Positions 1 through 7,148 of a stretch of DNA of 13,621 nucleotides are shown piece by piece. The position numbers were made by a program, and so were the translations under genes. Positions within the stretch are counted from its first letter, which is position 1, and each line of letters starts with the position of its first letter. The stretch comes from Muribaculaceae bacterium (GTDB lineage Bacteria; Bacteroidota; Bacteroidia; Bacteroidales; Muribaculaceae). The stretch lies in NCBI GenBank assembly GCA_009775265.1, contig VSPG01000050.1:1-13621 (forward strand), in the 5' to 3' direction. The notes under the pieces were generated by a model. It searched no databases. It had not been told where the DNA came from and was given only the letters and a program-made list of their open reading frames with translations.

Positions 1-3
1 AAG

Positions 4-76
4 TGATCCGCCTGGGGCTCGAACCCAGGACCCCAACATTAAAAGTGTTGTGCTCTACCAGCTGAGCTAGCGAATC
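4..76 (-). tRNA. tRNA-Lys, anticodon TTT
   Basis: Read on the minus strand, the sequence folds into a complete 73-nt cloverleaf. The 7-bp acceptor stem pairs GATTCGC with GCGGATC and contains one T-G pair. It is followed by T8-A9, a GCTC/GAGC D stem, a CAACA/TGTTG anticodon stem with loop CTTTTAA, variable segment GGGTC, and a CTGGG/CCCAG T stem with loop TTCGAGC. The discriminator base is A. Anticodon TTT decodes lysine AAA and AAG codons. The 3' CCA is not encoded: the next bases are CTT, so the tRNA depends on a CCA-adding enzyme. Whether other tRNAs follow in the same transcript lies outside the window. Confidence 0.97.
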
Positions 77-113
77 AACGATGCTTTAGCAACTCTCTTT
101 CGCAAAAGCAGTG

Positions 114-145
114 CAAAATTACTGCTTTTTTTTTATTCCTGCAAA
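114..145 (-). promoter_or_regulatory. Promoter of tRNA-Lys (Bacteroidota type)
   Basis: On the minus strand a -33 box TTTG (145 to 142) is followed, after exactly 20 nt, by TAATTTTG (121 to 114), a full match to the Bacteroidota -7 consensus TAnnTTTG. This places the transcript start about 30 nt upstream of the tRNA 5' end at 76. The DNA upstream of it is very AT-rich, as expected for a strong stable-RNA promoter. The match is visible in the sequence; promoter activity is inferred. Confidence 0.72.
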
Positions 146-171
146 TTTTCGCGAATATTTTTGCAAATTTT
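141..171. repeat. Direct repeat GCAAATTTT x2 around a TTCGCGAA palindrome
   Basis: GCAAATTTT occurs at 141-149 and again at 163-171, a 22-bp period or about two helical turns. The palindrome TTCGCGAA lies between them at 148-155. The first copy contains the -33 box of the tRNA promoter and the second lies just upstream of it. It could be an UP-element-like or regulator-binding stretch, or simply AT-rich sequence of low complexity. Confidence 0.4.
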
Positions 172-173
172 TT

Positions 174-214
174 CCCCAATTGGCTGTAAGGACGGGATTG
201 TGTGGCAATTGGGG
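174..214. repeat. Inverted repeat upstream of manC
   Basis: CCCCAATTG (174-182) and CAATTGGGG (206-214) form a 9-bp perfect inverted repeat with a 23-nt spacer. Because AATT is itself symmetric, CAATTGG also recurs as a direct repeat at 177 and 206. No T-run follows on either strand, so it does not look like a terminator. It ends 8 bp before the proposed -33 box of manC, where an operator could sit. Function is unknown. Confidence 0.45.
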
Positions 215-222
215 TAAAAATA

Positions 223-254
223 TTTGTCTGAAACAGGATTTGTTACTACCTTAG
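223..254 (+). promoter_or_regulatory. Likely promoter of manC
   Basis: TTTG (223-226) is followed after 20 nt by TACCTTAG (247-254), which matches five of the six fixed positions of TAnnTTTG. The spacing is the same as in the tRNA-Lys, patB and pnp promoters of this window, which supports an otherwise imperfect box. It would give a 5' leader of roughly 20-25 nt before the ATG at 284. Confidence 0.5.
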
Positions 255-283
255 CAAAACCAAAATTGACACAACTGTATAAC

Positions 284-1366
284 ATGGATATTAAACACCG
301 TTATTGCGTGATTATGTGCGGCGGCATCGGAAGCCGCTTCTGGCCCTATAGCCGCACAGGCATGCCCAAGCAGTTCATTGATTTCATGGGCACAGGACGC
401 AGCCTTCTGCAGATGAGCTACGACCGCGTGTTGCCGCTTGTACCTAAGGAGAACATACTCGTGCTCACCAATGCCATGTATGTCGACCTTGTGAGCAAAC
501 AGCTGCCCGACATCGCCCCCGAACAGATTCTTGCCGAACCGGCCCGACGCAACACTGCGCCCTGCATCGCATGGGCAGCATGGCGCATAGGTGCACTCGA
601 CCCGGAAGCGTCAATGATTGTGACCCCGAGCGACCACCTTATAACAGGCGAGGCCTTGTTTGTCGACAATGTACGCCGCGGATTCGACTTCGTGGAGTCC
701 AACGAGGCTTTGCTCACCCTTGGCATCACCCCGACACGTCCGGAAACCGGTTATGGCTACATACAGATAGGAGAACCTTTGGAGCCGGGACTCAACAAAG
801 TGAAAACTTTCACTGAAAAGCCCGACTTGGAACTGGCCAAGGTGTTTGTTCAAAGCGGAGAATTCTTCTGGAACGCCGGAATATTCATGTGGACGGCCGC
901 TGCCATAAAGAAAGCATTCCGCACGTATGCCCCTGACATAGCCGATAAGTTCGACTCAGGCTACGACGTGTACGGTACTCCGGAAGAGAAAGATTTCATT
1001 GACCGCGAGTTCCCGGCATGCATGGGCATAAGCATCGACTATGCCATCATGGAGAAAGCCACCAATGTGTATGTCGAAACGGTCTCTTTCGGCTGGAACG
1101 ACCTCGGCACATGGAGTGCGCTCTACGACAATTCGCCAAAGAACAACGACTCCAACGTGACCCAGAACTGCAGCGTACTGGCCTACAACAGCCGCGGCAA
1201 CATATTTGCCGTGCGCGGCGAGAAGCTCGTAGTCGTGGACGGCCTTGAGAACTACATCGTGGCCGACGCCGGCGACGTGCTGCTCGTATGCCCCAAGAGC
1301 CGCGAGCAGAGCATCAAGCAGATGGTGAACGACGCAAAAAACCATTTCGGCGACAAATATCTCTGA
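284..1366 (+). CDS. manC: Mannose-1-phosphate guanylyltransferase
   Basis: The enzyme transfers GMP from GTP to mannose 1-phosphate, giving GDP-mannose, the cytoplasmic precursor for mannose- and fucose-containing surface glycans. The 360-residue product carries the nucleotidyltransferase signature GGIGSRFWP (13-21) followed by PKQF, then EPARRNTAP (85-93), the nucleotide-site TPSDH (114-118), GYGYIQIG (156-163), FTEKP (176-180), FFWNAGIF (194-201) and FGWNDLGTW (269-277). There is no C-terminal cupin, so this is the single-function form without phosphomannose isomerase activity. The ATG at 284 is preferred over the in-frame TTG at 224: the TTG lies in the proposed promoter, and the family core begins right after the ATG. 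It is followed by its own terminator, so it is probably monocistronic. Other sugar-1-phosphate nucleotidyltransferases are less likely given the signature. Confidence 0.93.
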   Translation: MDIKHRYCVIMCGGIGSRFWPYSRTGMPKQFIDFMGTGRSLLQMSYDRVLPLVPKENILVLTNAMYVDLVSKQLPDIAPEQILAEPARRNTAPCIAWAAWRIGALDPEASMIVTPSDHLITGEALFVDNVRRGFDFVESNEALLTLGITPTRPETGYGYIQIGEPLEPGLNKVKTFTEKPDLELAKVFVQSGEFFWNAGIFMWTAAAIKKAFRTYAPDIADKFDSGYDVYGTPEEKDFIDREFPACMGISIDYAIMEKATNVYVETVSFGWNDLGTWSALYDNSPKNNDSNVTQNCSVLAYNSRGNIFAVRGEKLVVVDGLENYIVADAGDVLLVCPKSREQSIKQMVNDAKNHFGDKYL

Positions 1367-1389
1367 TTTTACACATTAAGTAATTATAG

Positions 1390-1427
1390 AAAATTGTGCC
1401 GGGACACGCGATTCGGCACAATTTTTG
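1390..1427 (+). terminator. Intrinsic terminator of manC
   Basis: A 12-bp perfect stem pairs AAAATTGTGCCG (1390-1401) with CGGCACAATTTT (1414-1425), with a 12-nt loop and a short T-run (TTTTTG). It starts 23 nt after the manC stop codon. The A-run on the left arm means it could also act in reverse, but no leftward gene ends here. It directly abuts the argS promoter. Confidence 0.85.
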
Positions 1428-1435
1428 TATCTTTG
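1428..1435 (+). promoter_or_regulatory. Promoter -7 box of argS
   Basis: TATCTTTG matches TAnnTTTG perfectly and lies 28 nt before the argS ATG. The usual 20-nt spacing would put the -33 box at 1404-1407, inside the loop of the preceding terminator, where the sequence is ACAC rather than TTTG. The -33 element is therefore absent or weak. Confidence 0.6.
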
Positions 1436-1463
1436 CATATTGTAATACAACATACAACCGCAC

Positions 1464-3251
1464 ATGTCAGTAGAAAACATCATAAGAAACGCTGTCGCCA
1501 AGGCCGTCCACGAGCTTTACGGCCTCGACATCGACCCGGCAAGCGTGGCTCCGCAGGCCACCCGCAAAGAATTCGAGGGCAACCTCACCGTAATGGTATT
1601 CCCCTATGTAAAGGCTGCCCGCAAAGCGCCGGAAGCCGCCGGCGACGAAATCGGCCGCTGGCTCGAGGCCAACGAACCAGCAGTGGCCGGATTCAACGTG
1701 GTGAAAGGATTCCTCAACATCGTCATCACGCCTACATTCTGGAACTCCGTGCTTACTTCCATCATCGGCACCCCCGATTACGGAACCGTCAAGCCAGGCG
1801 CCGATTCGCCGTTGGTGATGGTGGAATACTCCTCACCCAACACCAACAAGCCGCTGCACCTGGGCCACGTGCGCAACAACCTGCTCGGTTACAGCCTTGC
1901 CCGCATCCTCGACGCATGCGGCAACCGCGTAGTCAAAACCAACATAGTCAACGACCGCGGCATACACATCTGCAAATCCATGCTCGCATGGCAGAAGTGG
2001 GGCAACGGAGCCACACCCGAAAGCACGGGGCAGAAAGGCGACCACCTGATAGGCGACTGCTATGTGGCTTTTGACAAGCACTACAAGGCCGAGCTGAAGG
2101 CTCTCAAAGAGCAAGGCTTGACCGACGAAGAAGCCGAAGCTGCGTCCACCCTGATGCAGGAAGCCCGCGAGATGCTCCGCCGCTGGGAGGCCGGCGACCC
2201 TGAAGTGCGCGCCCTGTGGGAAAAGATGAACTCATGGGTATACGCCGGATTCGACGCCACCTACCGCCGCATGGGTGTGGACTTCGACAAAATATATTAT
2301 GAAAGCCGCACCTACCTCGACGGCAAAGAAAAAGTGCTTGAAGGACTCGAAAAAGGCATCATGTACCGCCGCGAGGATGGCTCCGTATGGGCCGACCTCA
2401 CCCCCGACGGGCTTGATCACAAACTGCTTCTGCGCAGCGACGGAACAAGCGTGTACATGACACAGGACATCGGCACAGCCGCACAGCGATACGCCGACTA
2501 CCCCATCGACCGCATGGTCTACGTCGTAGGCAACGAACAGGAATACCACTTCAAAGTGCTCTCCCTGATTCTCGACAAACTCGGATTCAAGTGGGGCAAA
2601 GACCTCGTGCACTTCTCCTACGGCATGGTGGAACTACCCAACGGCAAGATGAAAAGCCGCGAGGGCACCGTAGTGGATGCCGACGACCTCATGGCCGACA
2701 TGGTGGCCGACGCAAAGAAAGTGAGCACGGAACTCGGCAAGACCGACGGACTCTCCGCAGAGGAAATCGACTCCATAGCCGAAATGGTAGGACTCGGAGC
2801 CCTCAAATATTTCCTGCTCAAAGTCGACCCCCGCAAAAACATGACATTCAACCCCGAGGAAAGCATCGACTTCAACGGCAACACAGGTCCGTTCATACAA
2901 TACACCTATGCCCGCATACGGAGCGTGCTGCGCCGCGCGTCGGAAGCAGGAATGAACATCGGAGACTATTCGGCTGTTGTGCCTAATGAGAAGGAAATAG
3001 CCCTCGTGCAGCGCCTCGCCGACTTCCCATCCGTTGTTGCCGAATCCGGCCGCAATTTCTCGCCCGCGCTCATAGCCAACTACGTCTACGAACTCGTGAA
3101 GGAATACAACCAGTTCTACCACGACTGCAGCATACTCCGCGAAACCGACGAAGCCGTGCGCTCTTTGCGCCTGGCATTGAGCGAAGCCACTGCACGCGTC
3201 GTGCGCACAGCCACTTCTCTGCTCGGCATCAGCGTGCCGGAGCGCATGTAA
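1464..3251 (+). CDS. argS: Arginyl-tRNA synthetase
   Basis: This is a class Ia aminoacyl-tRNA synthetase that charges tRNA-Arg with arginine in the cytoplasm; unlike most synthetases it needs the tRNA for amino-acid activation. The 595-residue product has the N-terminal ArgRS additional domain (about 1-110), the ATP-binding HIGH motif as HLGH (132-135) in the context NKPLHLGHVRNN, and the second signature as KMKSREG (395-401), a usual ArgRS variant of KMSKS. An all-helical DALR anticodon-binding domain fills about 475-595, with GPFIQYTYAR near its start and the terminal motif SVPERM. Length is normal for the family. The ATG at 1464 gives the expected N terminus; no Shine-Dalgarno is visible. 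It is probably the first gene of an operon with the two membrane-protein genes downstream. Confidence 0.97.
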   Translation: MSVENIIRNAVAKAVHELYGLDIDPASVAPQATRKEFEGNLTVMVFPYVKAARKAPEAAGDEIGRWLEANEPAVAGFNVVKGFLNIVITPTFWNSVLTSIIGTPDYGTVKPGADSPLVMVEYSSPNTNKPLHLGHVRNNLLGYSLARILDACGNRVVKTNIVNDRGIHICKSMLAWQKWGNGATPESTGQKGDHLIGDCYVAFDKHYKAELKALKEQGLTDEEAEAASTLMQEAREMLRRWEAGDPEVRALWEKMNSWVYAGFDATYRRMGVDFDKIYYESRTYLDGKEKVLEGLEKGIMYRREDGSVWADLTPDGLDHKLLLRSDGTSVYMTQDIGTAAQRYADYPIDRMVYVVGNEQEYHFKVLSLILDKLGFKWGKDLVHFSYGMVELPNGKMKSREGTVVDADDLMADMVADAKKVSTELGKTDGLSAEEIDSIAEMVGLGALKYFLLKVDPRKNMTFNPEESIDFNGNTGPFIQYTYARIRSVLRRASEAGMNIGDYSAVVPNEKEIALVQRLADFPSVVAESGRNFSPALIANYVYELVKEYNQFYHDCSILRETDEAVRSLRLALSEATARVVRTATSLLGISVPERM

Positions 3252-3290
3252 CACAACTTAATCCACAGAACAAAAATTTTCTCATACCTC

Positions 3291-3992
3291 ATGAACTATA
3301 ACTCTTATCCGCAGGAATACACTGCTACAATAACCGCACGCACATCACAGACAATGAAGCGTGTCTATGTCAACATGACACTCGCTCTCGTGGTGACCGC
3401 ATTCGTCAGTCTCTGGTGCGCCGGCAGCGAGGCTTTCCTTAGCTTCATATTCACCAACCGCTGGGCAATGTGGGCTCTCCTCATCGCCGAAATAGGCATA
3501 GTGCTCGGCATCAGCGCAGGCATAAACAAACTAAGCAACACCACAGCCACACTACTGTTCTACCTGTTTGCCGTCATCAACGGCGCCGCGCTCGCGCCAA
3601 TATTCCTTGTCTACACAGGCGCATCCATCGCCAAGACATTCTTCATCACAGCAGGCACTTTCGGCGCCATGAGCGTGTATGGATATTTCACGTCAAGCGA
3701 TCTGTCCCGAATAGGCAACATACTGATAATGGCATTGTTCGGCCTCATCATAGCCTCCGTTGTCAATATCTTCGCCCATAGCGACACTTTGCAATGGATC
3801 ATCTCCATCGCGGGCGTGGTGATTTTCGTCGGCCTCACAGCATGGGACACCCAGCAGATCAAACGCATGGCAGAACAGATGCCGGAAGCCGGTGTAGGCC
3901 GCCTTGCCGTGCTCGGCGCTCTTTCTCTCTACCTCGACTTCATCAATCTGTTCCTGTATCTTCTCCGCTTCTTCGGCTCCAGCCGTGACTAA
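3291..3992 (+). CDS. Bax inhibitor-1 (BI-1/YccA) family membrane protein
   Basis: A 233-residue inner-membrane protein with seven predicted hydrophobic segments, at about 29-47, 57-77, 83-105, 114-133, 143-162, 168-186 and 206-228. It shows the BI-1 family features GLTAWDTQQIK (181-191) and, in the last segment, ALSLYLDFINLFLYLLR (210-226). The acidic residues D186 and D216 lie where the family's pH-sensing aspartates are expected. Known relatives include B. subtilis YetJ, a pH-sensitive calcium leak channel, and E. coli YccA, which modulates the FtsH protease; the role here is not determined by sequence. The N-terminal 25 residues are polar and cytosolic. It follows argS after 39 nt with no visible promoter or terminator, and its end overlaps the MATE gene, so the three are probably cotranscribed. 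Confidence 0.93.
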   Translation: MNYNSYPQEYTATITARTSQTMKRVYVNMTLALVVTAFVSLWCAGSEAFLSFIFTNRWAMWALLIAEIGIVLGISAGINKLSNTTATLLFYLFAVINGAALAPIFLVYTGASIAKTFFITAGTFGAMSVYGYFTSSDLSRIGNILIMALFGLIIASVVNIFAHSDTLQWIISIAGVVIFVGLTAWDTQQIKRMAEQMPEAGVGRLAVLGALSLYLDFINLFLYLLRFFGSSRD

Positions 3993-5316
3993 GAAGAATT
4001 ATTACAACGACATCATCCGGCTCGGCCTGCCAATTCTGGTGGGCCAGCTTGGCATGATAGTGACTGCATTCGCCGACAATATAATGGTCGGGCGATACTC
4101 CACAGAAGCCCTTGCATCGGCATCGTTCGTCAACGGGGTCTTCAACGTCGTGATATTCTGCTGCCTGGGGTTCACCTACGGTCTGACCCCCCTTGTTGGA
4201 GCCATGTTCGGGCAAAAGCGGATGCATGACATAGGCGCACTTATGCGCAACGGCCTGTATCTGAACATGACCTACAGCATGGCGCTCACAGCTGCGCTCG
4301 GCCTGCTCTATTTCCACCTGCACCGCCTCGGCCAGCCCTATGAGCTGCTTCCGCTCATCCGCCCGTACTATCTCACGGCGCTTGCTGGCATCGTGCCTGT
4401 ATGCGTATTCAACGTGTTTGCACAATGGTGCTACGGAACCACCGACAGCAGCACCCCCATGTGGATAATCCTTGGCGGAAACCTGCTGAACATAGTCGGA
4501 AACTACGCTTTGATTTTCGGCCATATGGGAGCGCCCGAACTCGGCCTTACAGGAGCTGGCATAAGCACCCTTGCCTCGCGGTTGCTGACCGCCGCGGCCA
4601 TAGCGGCATTCTTCATATTCAGCAAACGCGCCGCACAGATACGTCAGGGCTTTGCCGCTTCGCGCCTCCGTGGCGACATGCTTGCACGCATCTGGCACAC
4701 AAGCCTGCCGGTGAGCATGCAGATGACGTTCGAAAGCGGTTCGTTTTCAGTGGCCGCAATAATGTCGGGATGGCTCGGCGCCATTCCTCTGGCCGCATTC
4801 CAGGTGATAGTGATAACAGGAACCCTCGGTTTCTGCGTATACTACAGCATCGGCACCGCCACATCCGTGGTGGTGGCAAACGTGGCCGGTTCGGGCGACC
4901 GGCGTCTTATGCGCCGCGCTGCATGGCAGGGCTACCACATAATGCTTTTCCTCATGACATGCTCCTCGCTCATATTCATATTTGCAGGCCGCGACATACT
5001 CGGCGTCTTCACCGACGATGCGGCAGTGCTCTCAGCGGCAGCCGCACTCATATTCCCGCTCGTGCTGTACCAGCTGGGAGATGCCACACAGATAACATTC
5101 GCCAACGCCCTGCGCGGCACTTCGCATGTGCTTCCGATGCTTTGGATTGCGTTCGTAAGTTATGTCGTGATAGGAATCCCGGCCACATATATCCTCGGTT
5201 TTCCAGCCGGCATGGGGCTGTATGGCATACTGCTCAGCTTTTCCGTGAGCCTGTTCATAGCCGGAGCGCTTTTCCTTATATTCTTTCTGAGAGCCACATC
5301 CTTGCGCAGGCAATAG
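3985..5316 (+). CDS. MATE family multidrug/cation efflux transporter
   Basis: A 443-residue inner-membrane exporter of the MATE family, which couples Na+ or H+ entry to efflux of organic cations or metabolites. About 12 hydrophobic segments form two MatE repeats (roughly 10-200 and 235-430). Family hallmarks are PILVGQLG (16-23), DNIMVGRYS (31-39), the second-repeat MTFESGSFS (247-255) with acidic E250 in the membrane, and ANALRGTSHVLPM (373-385). The start is taken as the GTG at 3985. It gives the usual MATE N terminus (TKKNYYNDIIRLGLPIL), whereas an ATG at 3904 would add 27 unlikely residues read out of frame through the BI-1 gene. The GTG overlaps the upstream TAA by 8 nt (GTGACTAA), which implies translational coupling. 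The substrate cannot be told from sequence. Confidence 0.94.
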   Translation: MTKKNYYNDIIRLGLPILVGQLGMIVTAFADNIMVGRYSTEALASASFVNGVFNVVIFCCLGFTYGLTPLVGAMFGQKRMHDIGALMRNGLYLNMTYSMALTAALGLLYFHLHRLGQPYELLPLIRPYYLTALAGIVPVCVFNVFAQWCYGTTDSSTPMWIILGGNLLNIVGNYALIFGHMGAPELGLTGAGISTLASRLLTAAAIAAFFIFSKRAAQIRQGFAASRLRGDMLARIWHTSLPVSMQMTFESGSFSVAAIMSGWLGAIPLAAFQVIVITGTLGFCVYYSIGTATSVVVANVAGSGDRRLMRRAAWQGYHIMLFLMTCSSLIFIFAGRDILGVFTDDAAVLSAAAALIFPLVLYQLGDATQITFANALRGTSHVLPMLWIAFVSYVVIGIPATYILGFPAGMGLYGILLSFSVSLFIAGALFLIFFLRATSLRRQ

Positions 5317-5321
5317 ACGCA

Positions 5322-7148
5322 TCAAAGCATCCGGCCGGACTCAAACTCCGCTATCGCAGCGATGAATATAGGTCCGAAGCGTGCAGTCTTTATCTCGCCG
5401 GCGCCGGATACATTACGGAACTCGTCCAGACTGCGCGGACGCAGTCGCGCCATGTCCTCAAGCGACGCATCCGAAAAAATCAGATAAGGCGGCATCTTTA
5501 TGCGCGCAGCCTCCTCGCGGCGCACAGCCTTCAGCCGTGCCACAAGCGACGGAGACGACGAGCCATTCCTGCGCCTCCACTCTGCATCGTTCTTTTTCCC
5601 AGCCTCTTGACGTTCGGTGTATTTGGCAAGCATCACACGTTCCTCGCCCCTGAGCACCCGCATGCCATATGGCGTGGGGCGCAATCGGTTGCGGTCGTCA
5701 TACGCCACATCGAGCATCCCCAACTGTATCATCTGGGATATGTAATAGTTCCATTCGGCGGCACTCATGTCGGCACCGGCGCCGAAAGTGCGTATGCTGT
5801 CGTAGCCACGCACATGTATGTCATGGCGCCGCGCACCGCGCAGTATGTCGCGCAGCATGTAGGCCCCCACCCCGCAATCGGTACGCAGCACCGCACTCAG
5901 AGCTTTCTGCACAGCCACCGTGCCGTCGAAACGCAGAGGCGCCGAGCGGCACACGTCGCAGTTGCCGCAGTCGCGCACCTTCTCCTCGTTAAAATAGCTC
6001 AGCAGCATGCGGCGACGGCACACTGCAGCATCCACAAAAGCCTGCATACGGCCTAATTTTTCAGAATTTATGCCGCGGCGCGAGCTGTCGCTGTCGTCGA
6101 TGAAACGCCGGAGAGTAATCACATCGCCGACGCTGTGGAACATCACCGCTTCTGAAGGCAGACCATCGCGCCCCGCGCGTCCTATCTCCTGATAATATCC
6201 TTCTATATTGGCGGGCATATTGTTGTGCACCACCCACCGGATATTGCTTTTATCTATGCCCATGCCGAAAGCCACCGTGGCACAAACCACGCTCACATCG
6301 CCGTTGACAAACGCTTTCTGAGCCGCCTCGCGCACGGATGCGCCCAGACCGGCATGATAGCATGCCGCACGTATACCGACAGCCTGCAACGCCGCCGTCA
6401 TGTCCTCGGCCTTCGAACGGCTCAGGCAATAAACTATGCCCGAATCGTCGGGATATTTCGCCATGAGCTCGCGCACACGCCTTATACGTCCTGCCTTGCC
6501 AGGGTCGGGCGCCACTTCGATGCTTATGTTTGGACGGTCGAAACTGCCTATCCACGTGAAAGGAGCGTCAAGTCCGAGCTGCTTCACAATATCGTCCCGC
6601 GTAAGGCGGTCGGCTGTGGCCGTAAGCGCCACCACTGGCACACGGGGCAACGACTGTTTCACATCGGCAAGTTCCGTGTACACGGGACGGAAATCATGTC
6701 CCCATTGCGATATGCAATGAGCCTCGTCGATGGCCACGAGCCGTATAGGCAGACTCCGGCTCCACGCGCCGAGGTCAGCCACAAATCGTTCGGGCGAAGT
6801 GTACAGCAGTTTCACGCGGCCGAGACGAGTCTGCTCAAGAGCCTCACGCACCTCATCCTCGGGACGGTTGGAATGGACGGCGGCAGCAGGAATGCCGTTG
6901 GCCATCAGCGCCGACACCTGATCGTCCATCAAAGCGATAAGCGGCGACACCACCACGCACACGCCGTCGGAAAGCAGCGCAGGAAGCTGATAGCAAAGCG
7001 ACTTTCCGCCTCCCGTAGGCATCAGGGCCAATGCATCGCGGCCTGAAGCCACTGCGTCTATTATCTCGGCCTGCCCCGGCCTGAAACTATCGTAACCATA
7101 GAAACGGCGCAAAAGAGCCAGAGCCTTTGCATTCAATTCTTTATTCAT
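5322..7148 (-). CDS. recQ: ATP-dependent DNA helicase RecQ
   Basis: A superfamily 2 3'-5' DNA helicase used in recombination, suppression of illegitimate exchange and restart of stalled forks. The 608-residue product is full length (E. coli RecQ is 609). Seen in order: Q-motif region FRPGQ (22-26), Walker A TGGGKS (45-50), DEAH (141-144), the aromatic-rich loop after it (CISQWGHDFRP, 145-155), TATA (177-180), motif V around TVAFGMGIDK (291-300), and motif VI QEIGRAGRDG (320-329). The RecQ zinc site is complete with Cys 377, 394, 397 and 400. An RQC winged-helix domain (about 405-515) and a C-terminal HRDC domain (about 535-605) follow. The ATG at 7148 is chosen because it forms an ATGA overlap with the permease stop and starts at the family N terminus; the open frame extends 28 codons further without homologous character. 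Confidence 0.97.
   Translation of the reverse strand: MNKELNAKALALLRRFYGYDSFRPGQAEIIDAVASGRDALALMPTGGGKSLCYQLPALLSDGVCVVVSPLIALMDDQVSALMANGIPAAAVHSNRPEDEVREALEQTRLGRVKLLYTSPERFVADLGAWSRSLPIRLVAIDEAHCISQWGHDFRPVYTELADVKQSLPRVPVVALTATADRLTRDDIVKQLGLDAPFTWIGSFDRPNISIEVAPDPGKAGRIRRVRELMAKYPDDSGIVYCLSRSKAEDMTAALQAVGIRAACYHAGLGASVREAAQKAFVNGDVSVVCATVAFGMGIDKSNIRWVVHNNMPANIEGYYQEIGRAGRDGLPSEAVMFHSVGDVITLRRFIDDSDSSRRGINSEKLGRMQAFVDAAVCRRRMLLSYFNEEKVRDCGNCDVCRSAPLRFDGTVAVQKALSAVLRTDCGVGAYMLRDILRGARRHDIHVRGYDSIRTFGAGADMSAAEWNYYISQMIQLGMLDVAYDDRNRLRPTPYGMRVLRGEERVMLAKYTERQEAGKKNDAEWRRRNGSSSPSLVARLKAVRREEAARIKMPPYLIFSDASLEDMARLRPRSLDEFRNVSGAGEIKTARFGPIFIAAIAEFESGRML

Noticed and set aside
224..283. TTG start extending manC by 20 residues
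   Set aside because: The TTG overlaps the proposed -33 box, the extra residues have no family counterpart, and the ATG at 284 sits directly before the conserved core.
4401..6056. Long 551-codon open frame on the plus strand
   Set aside because: It runs out of frame through the MATE gene and then antisense to recQ. The translation is rich in His, Arg and Pro with no domain, as expected for a shadow of GC-rich coding DNA.
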